Below, in pieces: positions 7,201-12,973 of a stretch of DNA of 12,973 nt. Source of the stretch: Thioglobus_B sp964403565. Its GTDB lineage: Bacteria; Pseudomonadota; Gammaproteobacteria; PS1; Pseudothioglobaceae. The DNA lies in contig CAYOFV010000029.1 in assembly GCA_964403565.1 (NCBI GenBank), positions 1-12,973 on the forward strand, read 5' to 3'. The notes under the pieces were generated by a model, which was not told the DNA's origin, made no database searches, and saw nothing but the letters and a program-made list of their open reading frames with translations. Position 1 is the stretch's first letter. Every line of letters begins with the position of its first letter. The position numbers were made by a program, and so were the translations under genes.

Positions 7201-7996
7201 GCGCATCTGGAGTACGTGTCATTGGTAGGTTTGCACCACAAACAATAATATATTTAGAGTTATACCAATCAGCTGATTCTGGCACATCTGTTTGTTCACC
7301 CCATACCTGTGGAGATGCAGGTGGTAAGTCACAATACCAGTCGTAGAACGAACCTACGCCAGCACCAATCATTGAAAGATATCTAGATCCAGCAGCATAT
7401 GAAATCATACTCATTGCTGGAATTGGAGAGAAACCATAAATTCGGTCAGGTCCCCATTTTTTAATAGTGTATACATTAGCCGCAGCAGTTATTTCAACTA
7501 CCTCATCCCAGCTTGATCTTACAAAACCACCAAGACCTCGAACACCTACGTATTGATCACGCTTAGATTTGTCAGCCTGAATAGCTTCCCATGCCTCAAC
7601 TGGATCTTTACCGCTAGCTTTTTCAGATCTATATAAATCAAGCAAACGACCACGAATAAGTGGATATTTAATACGGTGAGGAGAATATAAATACCATGAG
7701 AACGAAGCACCACGTTGACAACCTCTTGGCTCATGATTTGGTAGGTCTTCACGAGTTCTTGGATAGTCAGTTTGTTGCATTTCATATGACACTAAGCCAT
7801 TTTTTACAAAAATCTGCCATGAACAACCACCAGTACAATTCACACCATGTGTTGAACGCACTACTTTATCATGACGCCAGCGATTACGGTAGGTATCTTC
7901 CCAGGTGCGATCCTCTTCAGTAACAATACCGTGTCCTTTCGAGTAAGTTGACTTAATACGATTAAAGTATTTAAGTCTGTCTAAAAAATGACTCAT
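4253..7996 (-). CDS. narG: Respiratory nitrate reductase alpha subunit, molybdenum catalytic subunit
   Basis: NarG reduces nitrate to nitrite at a Mo-bis-MGD site in the cytoplasm. The protein has 1247 residues, the same as E. coli NarG. The N-terminus MSHFLDRLKYFNR is the usual NarG leader-like segment without a working twin-arginine motif. The FS0 4Fe-4S ligands His50, Cys54, Cys58 and Cys93 are in HGVNCTGGC and RGCQRG. The molybdenum ligand is Asp223 in YCDLPPASPQVWGEQTD, matching Asp222 of E. coli by mature numbering. This separates it from periplasmic Nap and from archaeal-type outward-facing enzymes. AGGAG precedes the ATG. A 186-bp gap with hairpins separates it from narK2, so narGHJI may be differently expressed from the transporters although the strand and order suggest one unit. 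Confidence 0.98.
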   Translation of the reverse strand: MSHFLDRLKYFNRIKSTYSKGHGIVTEEDRTWEDTYRNRWRHDKVVRSTHGVNCTGGCSWQIFVKNGLVSYEMQQTDYPRTREDLPNHEPRGCQRGASFSWYLYSPHRIKYPLIRGRLLDLYRSEKASGKDPVEAWEAIQADKSKRDQYVGVRGLGGFVRSSWDEVVEITAAANVYTIKKWGPDRIYGFSPIPAMSMISYAAGSRYLSMIGAGVGSFYDWYCDLPPASPQVWGEQTDVPESADWYNSKYIIVCGANLPMTRTPDAHFAVESRYNGTKVVSMAPDYAEYVKFADLWMPVKQGTDAAAFMAMGHVALKEFHVDKQDPYFTEYARSFTDFPMQVILEEHDGKTVTGRFLRASDFDKNLGEDNNPEWKTIVYDSKSKSFVAPNGSVGFRWGEEGKWNILEKAAGSDIEQELSCIDNHDAVVDVTFPHFNPDEGDSLVRKIPARKLKLASGEEVMVTSVCDLQIAQYGIDRGLGDNLATSYDDDTVPYTPAWAAKVCGVPAADLERTGREFADNASKTKGKSMVILGAAINHWYHNDMNYRGIMNLLHICGCVGQSGGGWAHYVGQEKLRPQAGWAPIAFGLDWHRPPRHTASTTYWYFHTDQWRYERVEADDLLASTAKGKYKGNQLADYNVAAQRMGWTPSMPHFDKNPLDIVKEAEANGATDEAGVSSYLADKLKSGDINFAYEDIDAEENHPRNLFVWRSNLIGCSSKGHEYFLKHLLGAQNGVLTEGPEGEACKEIKWHEKAPTGKLDLMVDINFRLNSTGAYSDIILPTATWYEKADINTTDMHPFIHPLGKAVDPAWEARSDWQIFKTIAKKFSELSEKHLGTQKDVVALPMQHDTPMALAQPLGEVKDWKKGECDLIPGKTAPLFKVVERDYPNTYNKYIALGPLMNKLGNTIKGVDWNTDKEIDELKTLNGTIKEEGISKGMPSLAEDIHVCDAVMRMAPETNGEVAHKSWTAQSKKTGVDHSHLYEGRHEDKITYRDIVSQPRKIITAPTWSGIESEEVSYNACYTNLHEHIPLRTLTGRAQFYQDHEWMLDFGEGFCAYKPAVDLKAHESVPEAVKKKPHLVLNWITPHSKWGIHSTYQDNLRMLTLFRGGPYFWVSEDDAKSIGLEDNDWVEAVNANGATTARVVVSQRVPDGMAIMYHAQEKNVNVCGSPSTGKRGGILNAVTRTVPKPTHMIGGYAQLSYAFNYYGTVGSNRDEYVIVHKIEDQDVDWLEKPLTPEREAQKNPPGINN

Positions 7997-8102
7997 ATTT
8001 TTCTCCTATTTATCTCTCTTTTTAGTTTGTTAAAAAGTCCTACTAAATAAAGTTTAAGACTGATAACACATAAAAATAAATCTATGTATTTTTGATCTCT
8101 CT

Positions 8103-8146
8103 AACTTTATTAAAAACAACTTGTAAAAATTATTTTTAATAAAGTT
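8103..8146 (-). repeat. AT-rich 14-bp hairpin in the narK2-narG gap
   Basis: The arms AACTTTATTAAAAA (8103-8116) and TTTTTAATAAAGTT (8133-8146) pair perfectly around a 16-base loop. On the minus strand it directly follows the GC-rich hairpin, with no base between them. It is not followed by a T tract. It is probably an RNA stability, processing or partial-termination element that sets the ratio of transporter to reductase message. A third AAATAAAGTT copy lies near 8045-8053. Confidence 0.6.
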
Positions 8147-8167
8147 GGGTGTGCATATTGCACACCC
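8147..8167 (-). terminator. GC-rich hairpin just after narK2, possible partial terminator
   Basis: A perfect 9-bp stem (GGGTGTGCA at 8147-8155, TGCACACCC at 8159-8167) with a 3-base loop starts 16 bases after the narK2 stop. On the minus strand it is followed by CAACTTTATT, not a T run, so it is a poor intrinsic terminator. It could block 3' exonucleases and protect the narK message. Confidence 0.5.
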
Positions 8168-8182
8168 CGCTTCATCCTCCGA

Positions 8183-9802
8183 TTAAGGGTTATGGAATTC
8201 AGCGTCCTTACGTAAGTAGAACCACCAGTTAATAACCATACAAACCGCATAAAACACAGCAAAACCGTATAAAGCGTTTTCAGGAGTTGTAGCTTTAATT
8301 TGCTCACCAAATACCTTTGGAATGATGAACGCACCATAAGCAGCAACAGCTGAAGTCCAACCTAATACTGGGCCAGCTTGCTCTTTATCAAATACTTGTG
8401 AAATTGTTCTAAATGTAGAACCATTACCAATACCAGTCATTGCAAACAACAGAACAAATAGTACTAAGAATGGGAAGAAGAACTCCTCAGGAGTTGCAGA
8501 TGCATAAGCCTGCTTCATAAAGTAAGCAACACCAAGTGCAGAAGCTACCATTACTGCAGAGATGATCTGTGTCACTTTAGCACCACCCATCTTATCTGCA
8601 ATTGTTCCACCAATTGGACGAATAAGCGCACCAACAAAAGCACCCATCCAAGCATATGTTAATGCTGATGGAGCATTTGGATTAACAGTTGAGTGAGTCA
8701 TTACTCCATCAACCATTATGTGTTGGAAACCAAAGATAACTTTAATAGACAATGCTAGAGTTGCAGCATAACCAATGAACGATCCGAAAGTCATGGTATA
8801 GATGATTGTCATCGCCCAAGTGTGCTTGTTGTTAAAGATCTTGTATTGACGAGCAATATTGCCTTTGTACTCTTTGCCTAGAGGAAGCATTTTTAAAAGT
8901 ACTACAGTAAGAGCAATAACAATTGGTAGAACAACCCACTTACTAATCATAAGCCCTGAACCGCTTGCAGCTTCTGGTAGCATTAGATATAAACCAAATG
9001 CAGCAGTTGCAAGGCCAAGTACCAACATTACGATAATCTTAACAAACGCACCCATTGTTGAACCAATGTTAGGTGAAACATGCTCTTCAACAATATTATT
9101 CATACCTAACCATGATGCAATTGATAATGGAATAAGCATAATCAACCAAATATAACCAGCATTTTGGATGTATGTCTCAGTACCTGCAGGGATCTTACCA
9201 ATCAATGTTCCTGAAGCAATCTTCAGCTCCATAGCCTCACCAGTAAAACCAACAGCCATTGTCATAGCAAGAGGTATAAGAATCTGCATTGTAGTAACAC
9301 CAAAGTTACCAAGTCCTGCATTCATACCTAATGAATAACCTTGAATCTTCTTCGGGAAGAAGAATGAGATATTTGACATCGAAGAGGCAAAGTTACCACC
9401 ACCAAAACCAGATAATAGTGCTAAGATCTGGAAATGCCAGAATGGAGTATCAGGGCTTGACAATGCAATACCCACACCAAGTGCTGGCAGGATAAGTAAC
9501 GTTGTTGTTAACCAAATGGTATTTCTACCACCTGCTAGGCGAATAAAGAAAGTTGAAGGAATTCTTAATGTTGCACCAGAAAGTCCTGCGATTGCAGCTA
9601 AGGTAAATAACTGTGATTTCTCAAAGCCACCGTAGCCAATGTTTAGCATCTGTACGGTAATAATACCCCACATTAACCATACGGCAAATCCTGATAGTAA
9701 GCTTGGGATCGAAATCCACAAGTTACGGTTAGCAATTGCCTTGCCAGTGCTTTCCCACTCGGATGGATCATCCGGATTCCAGCTTTTTATATCTTGAGCC
9801 AT
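8183..9802 (-). CDS. narK2: Nitrate/nitrite transporter, NarK2-type (MFS)
   Basis: This major facilitator superfamily protein of the nitrate-nitrite porter group probably exchanges nitrate for nitrite across the inner membrane. It has 539 residues. The substrate-binding arginines of the family are at Arg80 (GATLRIPSTF) and Arg395 (GALIRPIGG). The nitrate signatures are GMNAGLGNFGVT (159-170) and GPVLGWTSAVAAYGAF (477-492). GIGNGSTFRTISQVF (457-471) is typical of NarK2. The middle region, about 250-310, contains two additional hydrophobic segments, so about 14 helices rather than 12 are predicted. GAGGAGG precedes the ATG, which lies 30 bases after the narK1 stop. The direction of transport is inferred from family and operon, not from sequence alone. 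Confidence 0.92.
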   Translation of the reverse strand: MAQDIKSWNPDDPSEWESTGKAIANRNLWISIPSLLSGFAVWLMWGIITVQMLNIGYGGFEKSQLFTLAAIAGLSGATLRIPSTFFIRLAGGRNTIWLTTTLLILPALGVGIALSSPDTPFWHFQILALLSGFGGGNFASSMSNISFFFPKKIQGYSLGMNAGLGNFGVTTMQILIPLAMTMAVGFTGEAMELKIASGTLIGKIPAGTETYIQNAGYIWLIMLIPLSIASWLGMNNIVEEHVSPNIGSTMGAFVKIIVMLVLGLATAAFGLYLMLPEAASGSGLMISKWVVLPIVIALTVVLLKMLPLGKEYKGNIARQYKIFNNKHTWAMTIIYTMTFGSFIGYAATLALSIKVIFGFQHIMVDGVMTHSTVNPNAPSALTYAWMGAFVGALIRPIGGTIADKMGGAKVTQIISAVMVASALGVAYFMKQAYASATPEEFFFPFLVLFVLLFAMTGIGNGSTFRTISQVFDKEQAGPVLGWTSAVAAYGAFIIPKVFGEQIKATTPENALYGFAVFYAVCMVINWWFYLRKDAEFHNP

Positions 9803-9832
9803 ATTGGGCCTCCTCTTTATTAAAATTATTAA

Positions 9833-11236
9833 TTAACTGCCTTTTGCAGCGTTTGTTTTGTACTCGTTATACTTAGCAGTAAACTCGTCTATCAAATCCA
9901 TATTTTCTAGCATTGCTTGCGCTTTTAGAACCTCGTCTGGATTATCATGCGTCTTAGCGTACTCGTCTAAAGCATCTGTACGTGCCTCAGCAACATTTTT
10001 AGCTTTCTTATCAGCCGAGAAAGTAAAGTGCATCCAAATTAGTGATACTGCAGTAGCGCCATATAAAAGCATAAAGATAACTGAGTTAACACCTGTGTAG
10101 TCAATAAGTGCGCCAAACATGATTGGTAGTAAGAATCCACCCATACCACCTGCAAGGCCAACTATTCCTGAAGCTAAACCAATATTATCTGGATACTCAT
10201 CTGATAAGAATTTAAATACTGAAGCCTTGCCAAAACCCCAAGCAATACCTAAAATAAATAAAAATGTGGTAAATACCCAAACATTAAGAGAAATATCAAA
10301 AGTTTGAGGACCAGTTGTTGTTTGAATAACTAAACCTGTTTGTGGGTATGACATAAAGAATAGGCATACTAATGAAATCCACATTACCCACCATGTAACC
10401 TTATACGCACCATACTTGTCTGAATACCAACCACCAAGTGCACGAATTACACCTGAAGGCAAAACAAAAATTGCTGCAAGTAGTGCTGCAGTCTGCAGTT
10501 CAAAACCATATTCATTAATATAGTACTTTGTCATCCATAGAGATAGTGCAACAAAACCACCAAACACTAATGAGTAATACTGCATATACTTCCAAAGTTT
10601 TGGATCGTTTAGTGCTTTCATCTGGTCTTTAAAAGTAACCGATGAATGAACTCTATGATCTGGATCTTCATAAGTAAACATCCAGTAAAGAATTACCACA
10701 GCAATCATTGCTACTGCATAAACCTTTGGCACTGCCTGCCATCCATACATAACAACTAATGTTGGAGCAACAAATTTAGTAAGTGCAGCACCAGCATTAC
10801 CAGCACCGAAAATACCCATGGCAAAACCTTGGTGCTCTTTATCAAACCATTTAGCAGTATAAGCAATACCTACAGAGAATGATGCGCCAGCCACACCAAC
10901 AAATAAACCAAGTACTAAAAACTGCCAGTATTCAGTAGCAGATCCGATAAACCACAGCGGAATAATCATTGATAGCATTAGAATAAAATAAACAATTCGT
11001 CCGCCCACCTTATCAGTAAGCATTCCAACTGGCAAACGTACAACAGAACCAGTAAGAATTGGAGTTGCTACCAATAAACCAAATTGCGTCTCACTTAATT
11101 CTAAGAGTTCCTTAATCGGAATACCGATAATTGAGAACATAACCCATACAGCAAAACATGCAGTAAAGGCTATTGTGTTAGCAGCTAGTACTGAATTAGC
11201 TTGGCCTTTTGGTGTGCTTATCATTGATAAACCCAT
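9833..11236 (-). CDS. narK1: Nitrate transporter, NarK1-type (MFS)
   Basis: This is the first gene of the operon, a nitrate-nitrite porter family protein of 467 residues, with about 12 membrane helices. Conserved arginines are Arg67 (VVRLPVGMLTDKVGG) and Arg265 (GVIRALGGWYSDKYG). The nitrate signatures are GIFGAGNAGAALT (141-153) and GLASGIVGLAGGMGGF (353-368). Sequence features place it with NarK1-type proteins, which are usually nitrate-proton symporters that start respiration before nitrite accumulates; the pairing with narK2 is common in denitrifiers, where the two are sometimes fused. Residues from about 408 to 467 form a charged cytoplasmic tail (ADKKAKNVAEARTDALDEYAK). AAGGAG lies before the ATG. 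The upstream region carries an FNR-like site placed suitably for activation. Confidence 0.92.
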   Translation of the reverse strand: MGLSMISTPKGQANSVLAANTIAFTACFAVWVMFSIIGIPIKELLELSETQFGLLVATPILTGSVVRLPVGMLTDKVGGRIVYFILMLSMIIPLWFIGSATEYWQFLVLGLFVGVAGASFSVGIAYTAKWFDKEHQGFAMGIFGAGNAGAALTKFVAPTLVVMYGWQAVPKVYAVAMIAVVILYWMFTYEDPDHRVHSSVTFKDQMKALNDPKLWKYMQYYSLVFGGFVALSLWMTKYYINEYGFELQTAALLAAIFVLPSGVIRALGGWYSDKYGAYKVTWWVMWISLVCLFFMSYPQTGLVIQTTTGPQTFDISLNVWVFTTFLFILGIAWGFGKASVFKFLSDEYPDNIGLASGIVGLAGGMGGFLLPIMFGALIDYTGVNSVIFMLLYGATAVSLIWMHFTFSADKKAKNVAEARTDALDEYAKTHDNPDEVLKAQAMLENMDLIDEFTAKYNEYKTNAAKGS

Positions 11237-11301
11237 AGCTTTCTCCTTTGGTTTTATTAAAAAAAGTTAAGTGAATTTTGCGCTTATATATAAAACAAAC
11301 C

Positions 11302-11315
11302 TTGATCTAGGTCAA
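11302..11315. promoter_or_regulatory. FNR-like binding site upstream of narK1
   Basis: TTGATCTAGGTCAA matches the FNR consensus TTGAT-N4-ATCAA at nine of ten half-site positions (G for A in the second half). It is probably bound by an FNR/ANR/DNR-type protein, which could be the divergent NIT-Crp regulator or a separate FNR. Confidence 0.75.
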
Positions 11316-11339
11316 TAAAATAATTTAAATTTAACTTGC

Positions 11340-11353
11340 GTGATATAAATCAC
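11340..11353. promoter_or_regulatory. Second Crp/Fnr-type palindrome
   Basis: GTGATATAAATCAC is a perfect palindrome at its five-base half-sites, with the GTGA-N6-TCAC core of CRP sites and the GAT-N4-ATC core of FNR sites. It lies just upstream of the candidate -35 of the divergent regulator, so it may serve autoregulation, or may help narK1 from about -79. Confidence 0.65.
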
Positions 11354-11360
11354 ATAAATA

Positions 11361-11389
11361 TTTAAAAAATAATTTTATTAAGGTATTAT
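11361..11389 (+). promoter_or_regulatory. Candidate sigma-70 promoter of the NIT-Crp regulator
   Basis: TTTAAA (11361-11366) and TATTAT (11384-11389) are 17 bp apart and match four and five of six consensus positions. Transcription would start near 11396, about 32 bases before the TTG start. In such A/T-rich DNA chance matches are frequent. Confidence 0.4.
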
Positions 11390-11427
11390 TTAGATAATTT
11401 AAATTAATAATAATTGGTTATTAAGCT

Positions 11428-12973
11428 TTGAAGGAATACTTAATCCATCTATCAGATCTAATTCACTCACTTCAAGGAGAAAGAGGGTTTTCTACATTAT
11501 TTATTCGTGAAAAAGACAATGGTGATGCGACTGAATTATTAAATTATTTCAATAATACTGATATATCAATCACTGAAACAAAAATCATTATTAAACAAAT
11601 CAAAAGTGAAACTGAGCTTGATCCAGACCAACTTGAGCTTATTGCAAATATTGGTTTTTACCTATCAAAACTTGAAACCAAACGTCAAACAATTATTGGT
11701 AATAATATATCTACCGTAGAAATATTTGACTTTTACACATTTAGTTTAATCACTCCACTTATTCAGCTTATTACTAGCTTTGCTCTTAAGATAAAAAACT
11801 TACATCCAAATGCTGTTAGTGCTTTTTGTTTTTTCATCCAATGGAAGGAAAAAGTTGGCCTTGAACGACTTATACTATTAAGAGGTTTTATTAAACATAA
11901 TTTTGATGATAAAGAATATCAAGAGCGTATTGATTTTTTATTTAATGAGCAAAACTACTATAAAAAATCTTTTTTATCATTAGCAACAATAGAACAGCAA
12001 AAAATTGTTGAATCTACTTATGATGTACCTGATTCAGAAATCCTACATAAAATTCATAAACAACTTTCTTTAAAAGATACTGATGAAATTGTAAACAAAA
12101 TTGAAGTTAATGATTGGTTTGACTTAATATCAAAAAAACTCAATATTATGCATACCGTCGAATATGAGCTTATTCTTAATCTTGACAAAGAACATAATCT
12201 ATTTACTAAAGAGTCAATTCAAGACCTTAATATTGAAGAGCGTTTGGTTTACAAACTACCAATCTTTGAAAATATGCCTGCATATGAAGTTAATAAAATT
12301 GTCAACAGTGGTGATATCTACCAAGTACCAAAAAATAAGCTTATAGTTGCAGAAAATAATATTGCCACACATCTACATATAATTCTAATTGGCTGGGTAA
12401 AAGTATTTAAAACCAACAAAAATAAAGAAACAATTGTACAAATGCTAAATAATAATAACAGTATTATGGAAAGTTGTATTTTTTCTAACACCTGCTTAAA
12501 AGCAAGTGCTAAAAGCATATCTGATGTTTTATTGTTTTCTATTCCTGCTGATGTAGTTAAACAACAAATAAGCAACAACTCTCAATTTGCTCTTAATATT
12601 ATCAACTCTATTGCCAATAAAACTGTAGCACTAAGTCATGAAATTGAGTTAATTAAAACTCAATCTGTAGATGCTAGAATTAGTTATTATTTGCTTCAAA
12701 TTGTTAATCGAAGAAAATGGGGTTCTGTAAATATAAAACTACCTTACAACAAATCTACAATTGCATCTCAATTAGGCATGAGTAGAGAGGTGTTTTCTAG
12801 AGCTCTTGGCAAATTAAATAATAAGGGTTTTGTCGTAATCAAAGACAGTGTCACCCTACCAAGCAAAACAGCGCTATGTAAATTTTGCGATTCATCTATG
12901 ATTGAAAACTGTAGTAATTATGCTAATGATGACTGTATTAACAAAGATAACTATCTCAACAATAATTTAAATT
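11428..12973 (+). CDS. NIT-domain / Crp-Fnr family fusion transcription regulator (C-terminus beyond window)
   Basis: The open frame runs from TTG at 11428 to the window edge, 515 codons, without a stop. An in-frame TAA lies at 11422-11424, no ATG or GTG occurs early, and the TTG start retains the whole first helix; the Shine-Dalgarno sequence is weak. Residues about 5-250 resemble the all-helical NIT nitrate/nitrite-sensing domain: LQGERG (15-20), KLETKR (81-86), WKEKVGLER (139-147), and a closing DWFDLIS..L..M..VE helix (229-245). Residues about 272-385 form a Crp-type beta-roll, but the cAMP-binding Gly-Glu and Arg-Ser are absent. Residues 396-425 are the dimer helix. The winged HTH includes TIASQLGMSREVFSRALGKL (444-463). 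After it come Cys484, 487, 495 and 503. There are no membrane segments, so it is cytoplasmic. Divergent from narK1, it probably controls the nar operon in response to nitrate and possibly redox state. The domain calls come from reading motifs. Confidence 0.82.
   Translation, partial: MKEYLIHLSDLIHSLQGERGFSTLFIREKDNGDATELLNYFNNTDISITETKIIIKQIKSETELDPDQLELIANIGFYLSKLETKRQTIIGNNISTVEIFDFYTFSLITPLIQLITSFALKIKNLHPNAVSAFCFFIQWKEKVGLERLILLRGFIKHNFDDKEYQERIDFLFNEQNYYKKSFLSLATIEQQKIVESTYDVPDSEILHKIHKQLSLKDTDEIVNKIEVNDWFDLISKKLNIMHTVEYELILNLDKEHNLFTKESIQDLNIEERLVYKLPIFENMPAYEVNKIVNSGDIYQVPKNKLIVAENNIATHLHIILIGWVKVFKTNKNKETIVQMLNNNNSIMESCIFSNTCLKASAKSISDVLLFSIPADVVKQQISNNSQFALNIINSIANKTVALSHEIELIKTQSVDARISYYLLQIVNRRKWGSVNIKLPYNKSTIASQLGMSREVFSRALGKLNNKGFVVIKDSVTLPSKTALCKFCDSSMIENCSNYANDDCINKDNYLNNNLN

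Larger units (their letters stand above)
7997..8182 (-). other. Intergenic region between narK2 and narG
   Basis: This is the only large gap inside the operon. It holds two adjacent strong hairpins near the narK2 end (described separately), a weak A/T hairpin (8072-8078 with 8087-8093), and the narG leader with AGGAG before the ATG. I see no convincing promoter and no complete FNR-type palindrome. The TTGAT at 8092 has no matching second half. Confidence 0.5.
11237..11427. promoter_or_regulatory. Divergent control region between the nar operon and its regulator
   Basis: A 191-bp A/T-rich region separates divergent start codons. It holds the narK1 ribosome-binding site, two palindromes centred 38 bp apart (11308.5 and 11346.5) and a candidate promoter for the regulator. 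For narK1 a weak -10 CAAAAT on the minus strand (11280-11275) would place the first palindrome near -41, the usual class II position for FNR-type activators. A more A/T-like TATATA at 11290-11285 would put the site too close. The transcription start is therefore uncertain. Confidence 0.6.

Noticed and set aside
7900..7996. A twin-arginine export signal at the NarG N-terminus.
   Set aside because: The N-terminus has the vestigial cytoplasmic NarG leader form without two adjacent arginines, and the enzyme belongs to the inward-facing type with NarI.
8092..8105. TTGATCTCTCTAAC as a possible FNR site upstream of narG.
   Set aside because: Only the first half-site fits; the second half CTAAC does not resemble ATCAA.
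12164..12346. A 60-codon plus-strand frame and a minus-strand frame at 12318-12578.
   Set aside because: Both overlap the long NIT-Crp frame, which has clear domain motifs throughout; they are out-of-frame shadows.
1..12973. Insertion sequences, CRISPR arrays, tRNA or rRNA genes.
   Set aside because: No transposase-like frame, regularly spaced repeat series, or tRNA/rRNA sequence was seen on either strand.

Overview
This AT-rich window holds a complete respiratory nitrate reductase locus from a gammaproteobacterium. The NarGHJI sequences are of the ordinary proteobacterial type. The two NarK-type transporters, the DsrC/TusE-family gene downstream, the low G+C content and the short spacers all fit a sulfur-oxidising lineage of the SUP05 / Candidatus Thioglobus kind, free-living or symbiotic. 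That placement is inferred from gene content and composition, not from a phylogenetic marker.

Layout. Most genes lie on the minus strand and read right to left from a promoter region at about 11237-11427. The order is narK1 (9833-11236), narK2 (8183-9802), narG (4253-7996), narH (2682-4232), narJ (2157-2672), narI (1430-2146), an unrecognised 61-residue protein (1232-1417), a DsrC-like protein (830-1165) and a small two-helix membrane protein (639-845). Two hairpins (553-628 and 501-531), the second an intrinsic terminator with a T tract, close the unit. An HPP-family membrane protein (479 down to the window edge) follows. Most spacers are 9-30 bp with good Shine-Dalgarno sequences. The exception is the 186-bp, hairpin-rich gap between narK2 and narG.

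Divergent from narK1, on the plus strand, a TTG-started reading frame (11428 to the window end) encodes an unusual regulator. It has an N-terminal NIT (nitrate/nitrite-sensing) all-helical domain, then a Crp/Fnr beta-roll, dimer helix and winged HTH, then a C-terminal four-cysteine cluster. The shared intergenic region carries an FNR-like palindrome (TTGATCTAGGTCAA) and a second palindrome (GTGATATAAATCAC).

How it may work together. NarK1/NarK2 bring nitrate in and move nitrite out. NarGHI reduces nitrate with quinol electrons, and NarJ matures NarG. The NIT-Crp protein is a plausible one-component replacement for the usual NarX-NarL plus FNR pair, reading nitrate through NIT and perhaps redox or oxygen through its cysteines. 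The DsrC-like protein lacks the C-terminal redox cysteine of true DsrC and may link sulfur status to nitrate respiration. The HPP protein belongs to a family with members shown to carry nitrite. The regulator is the most unusual item in the window.
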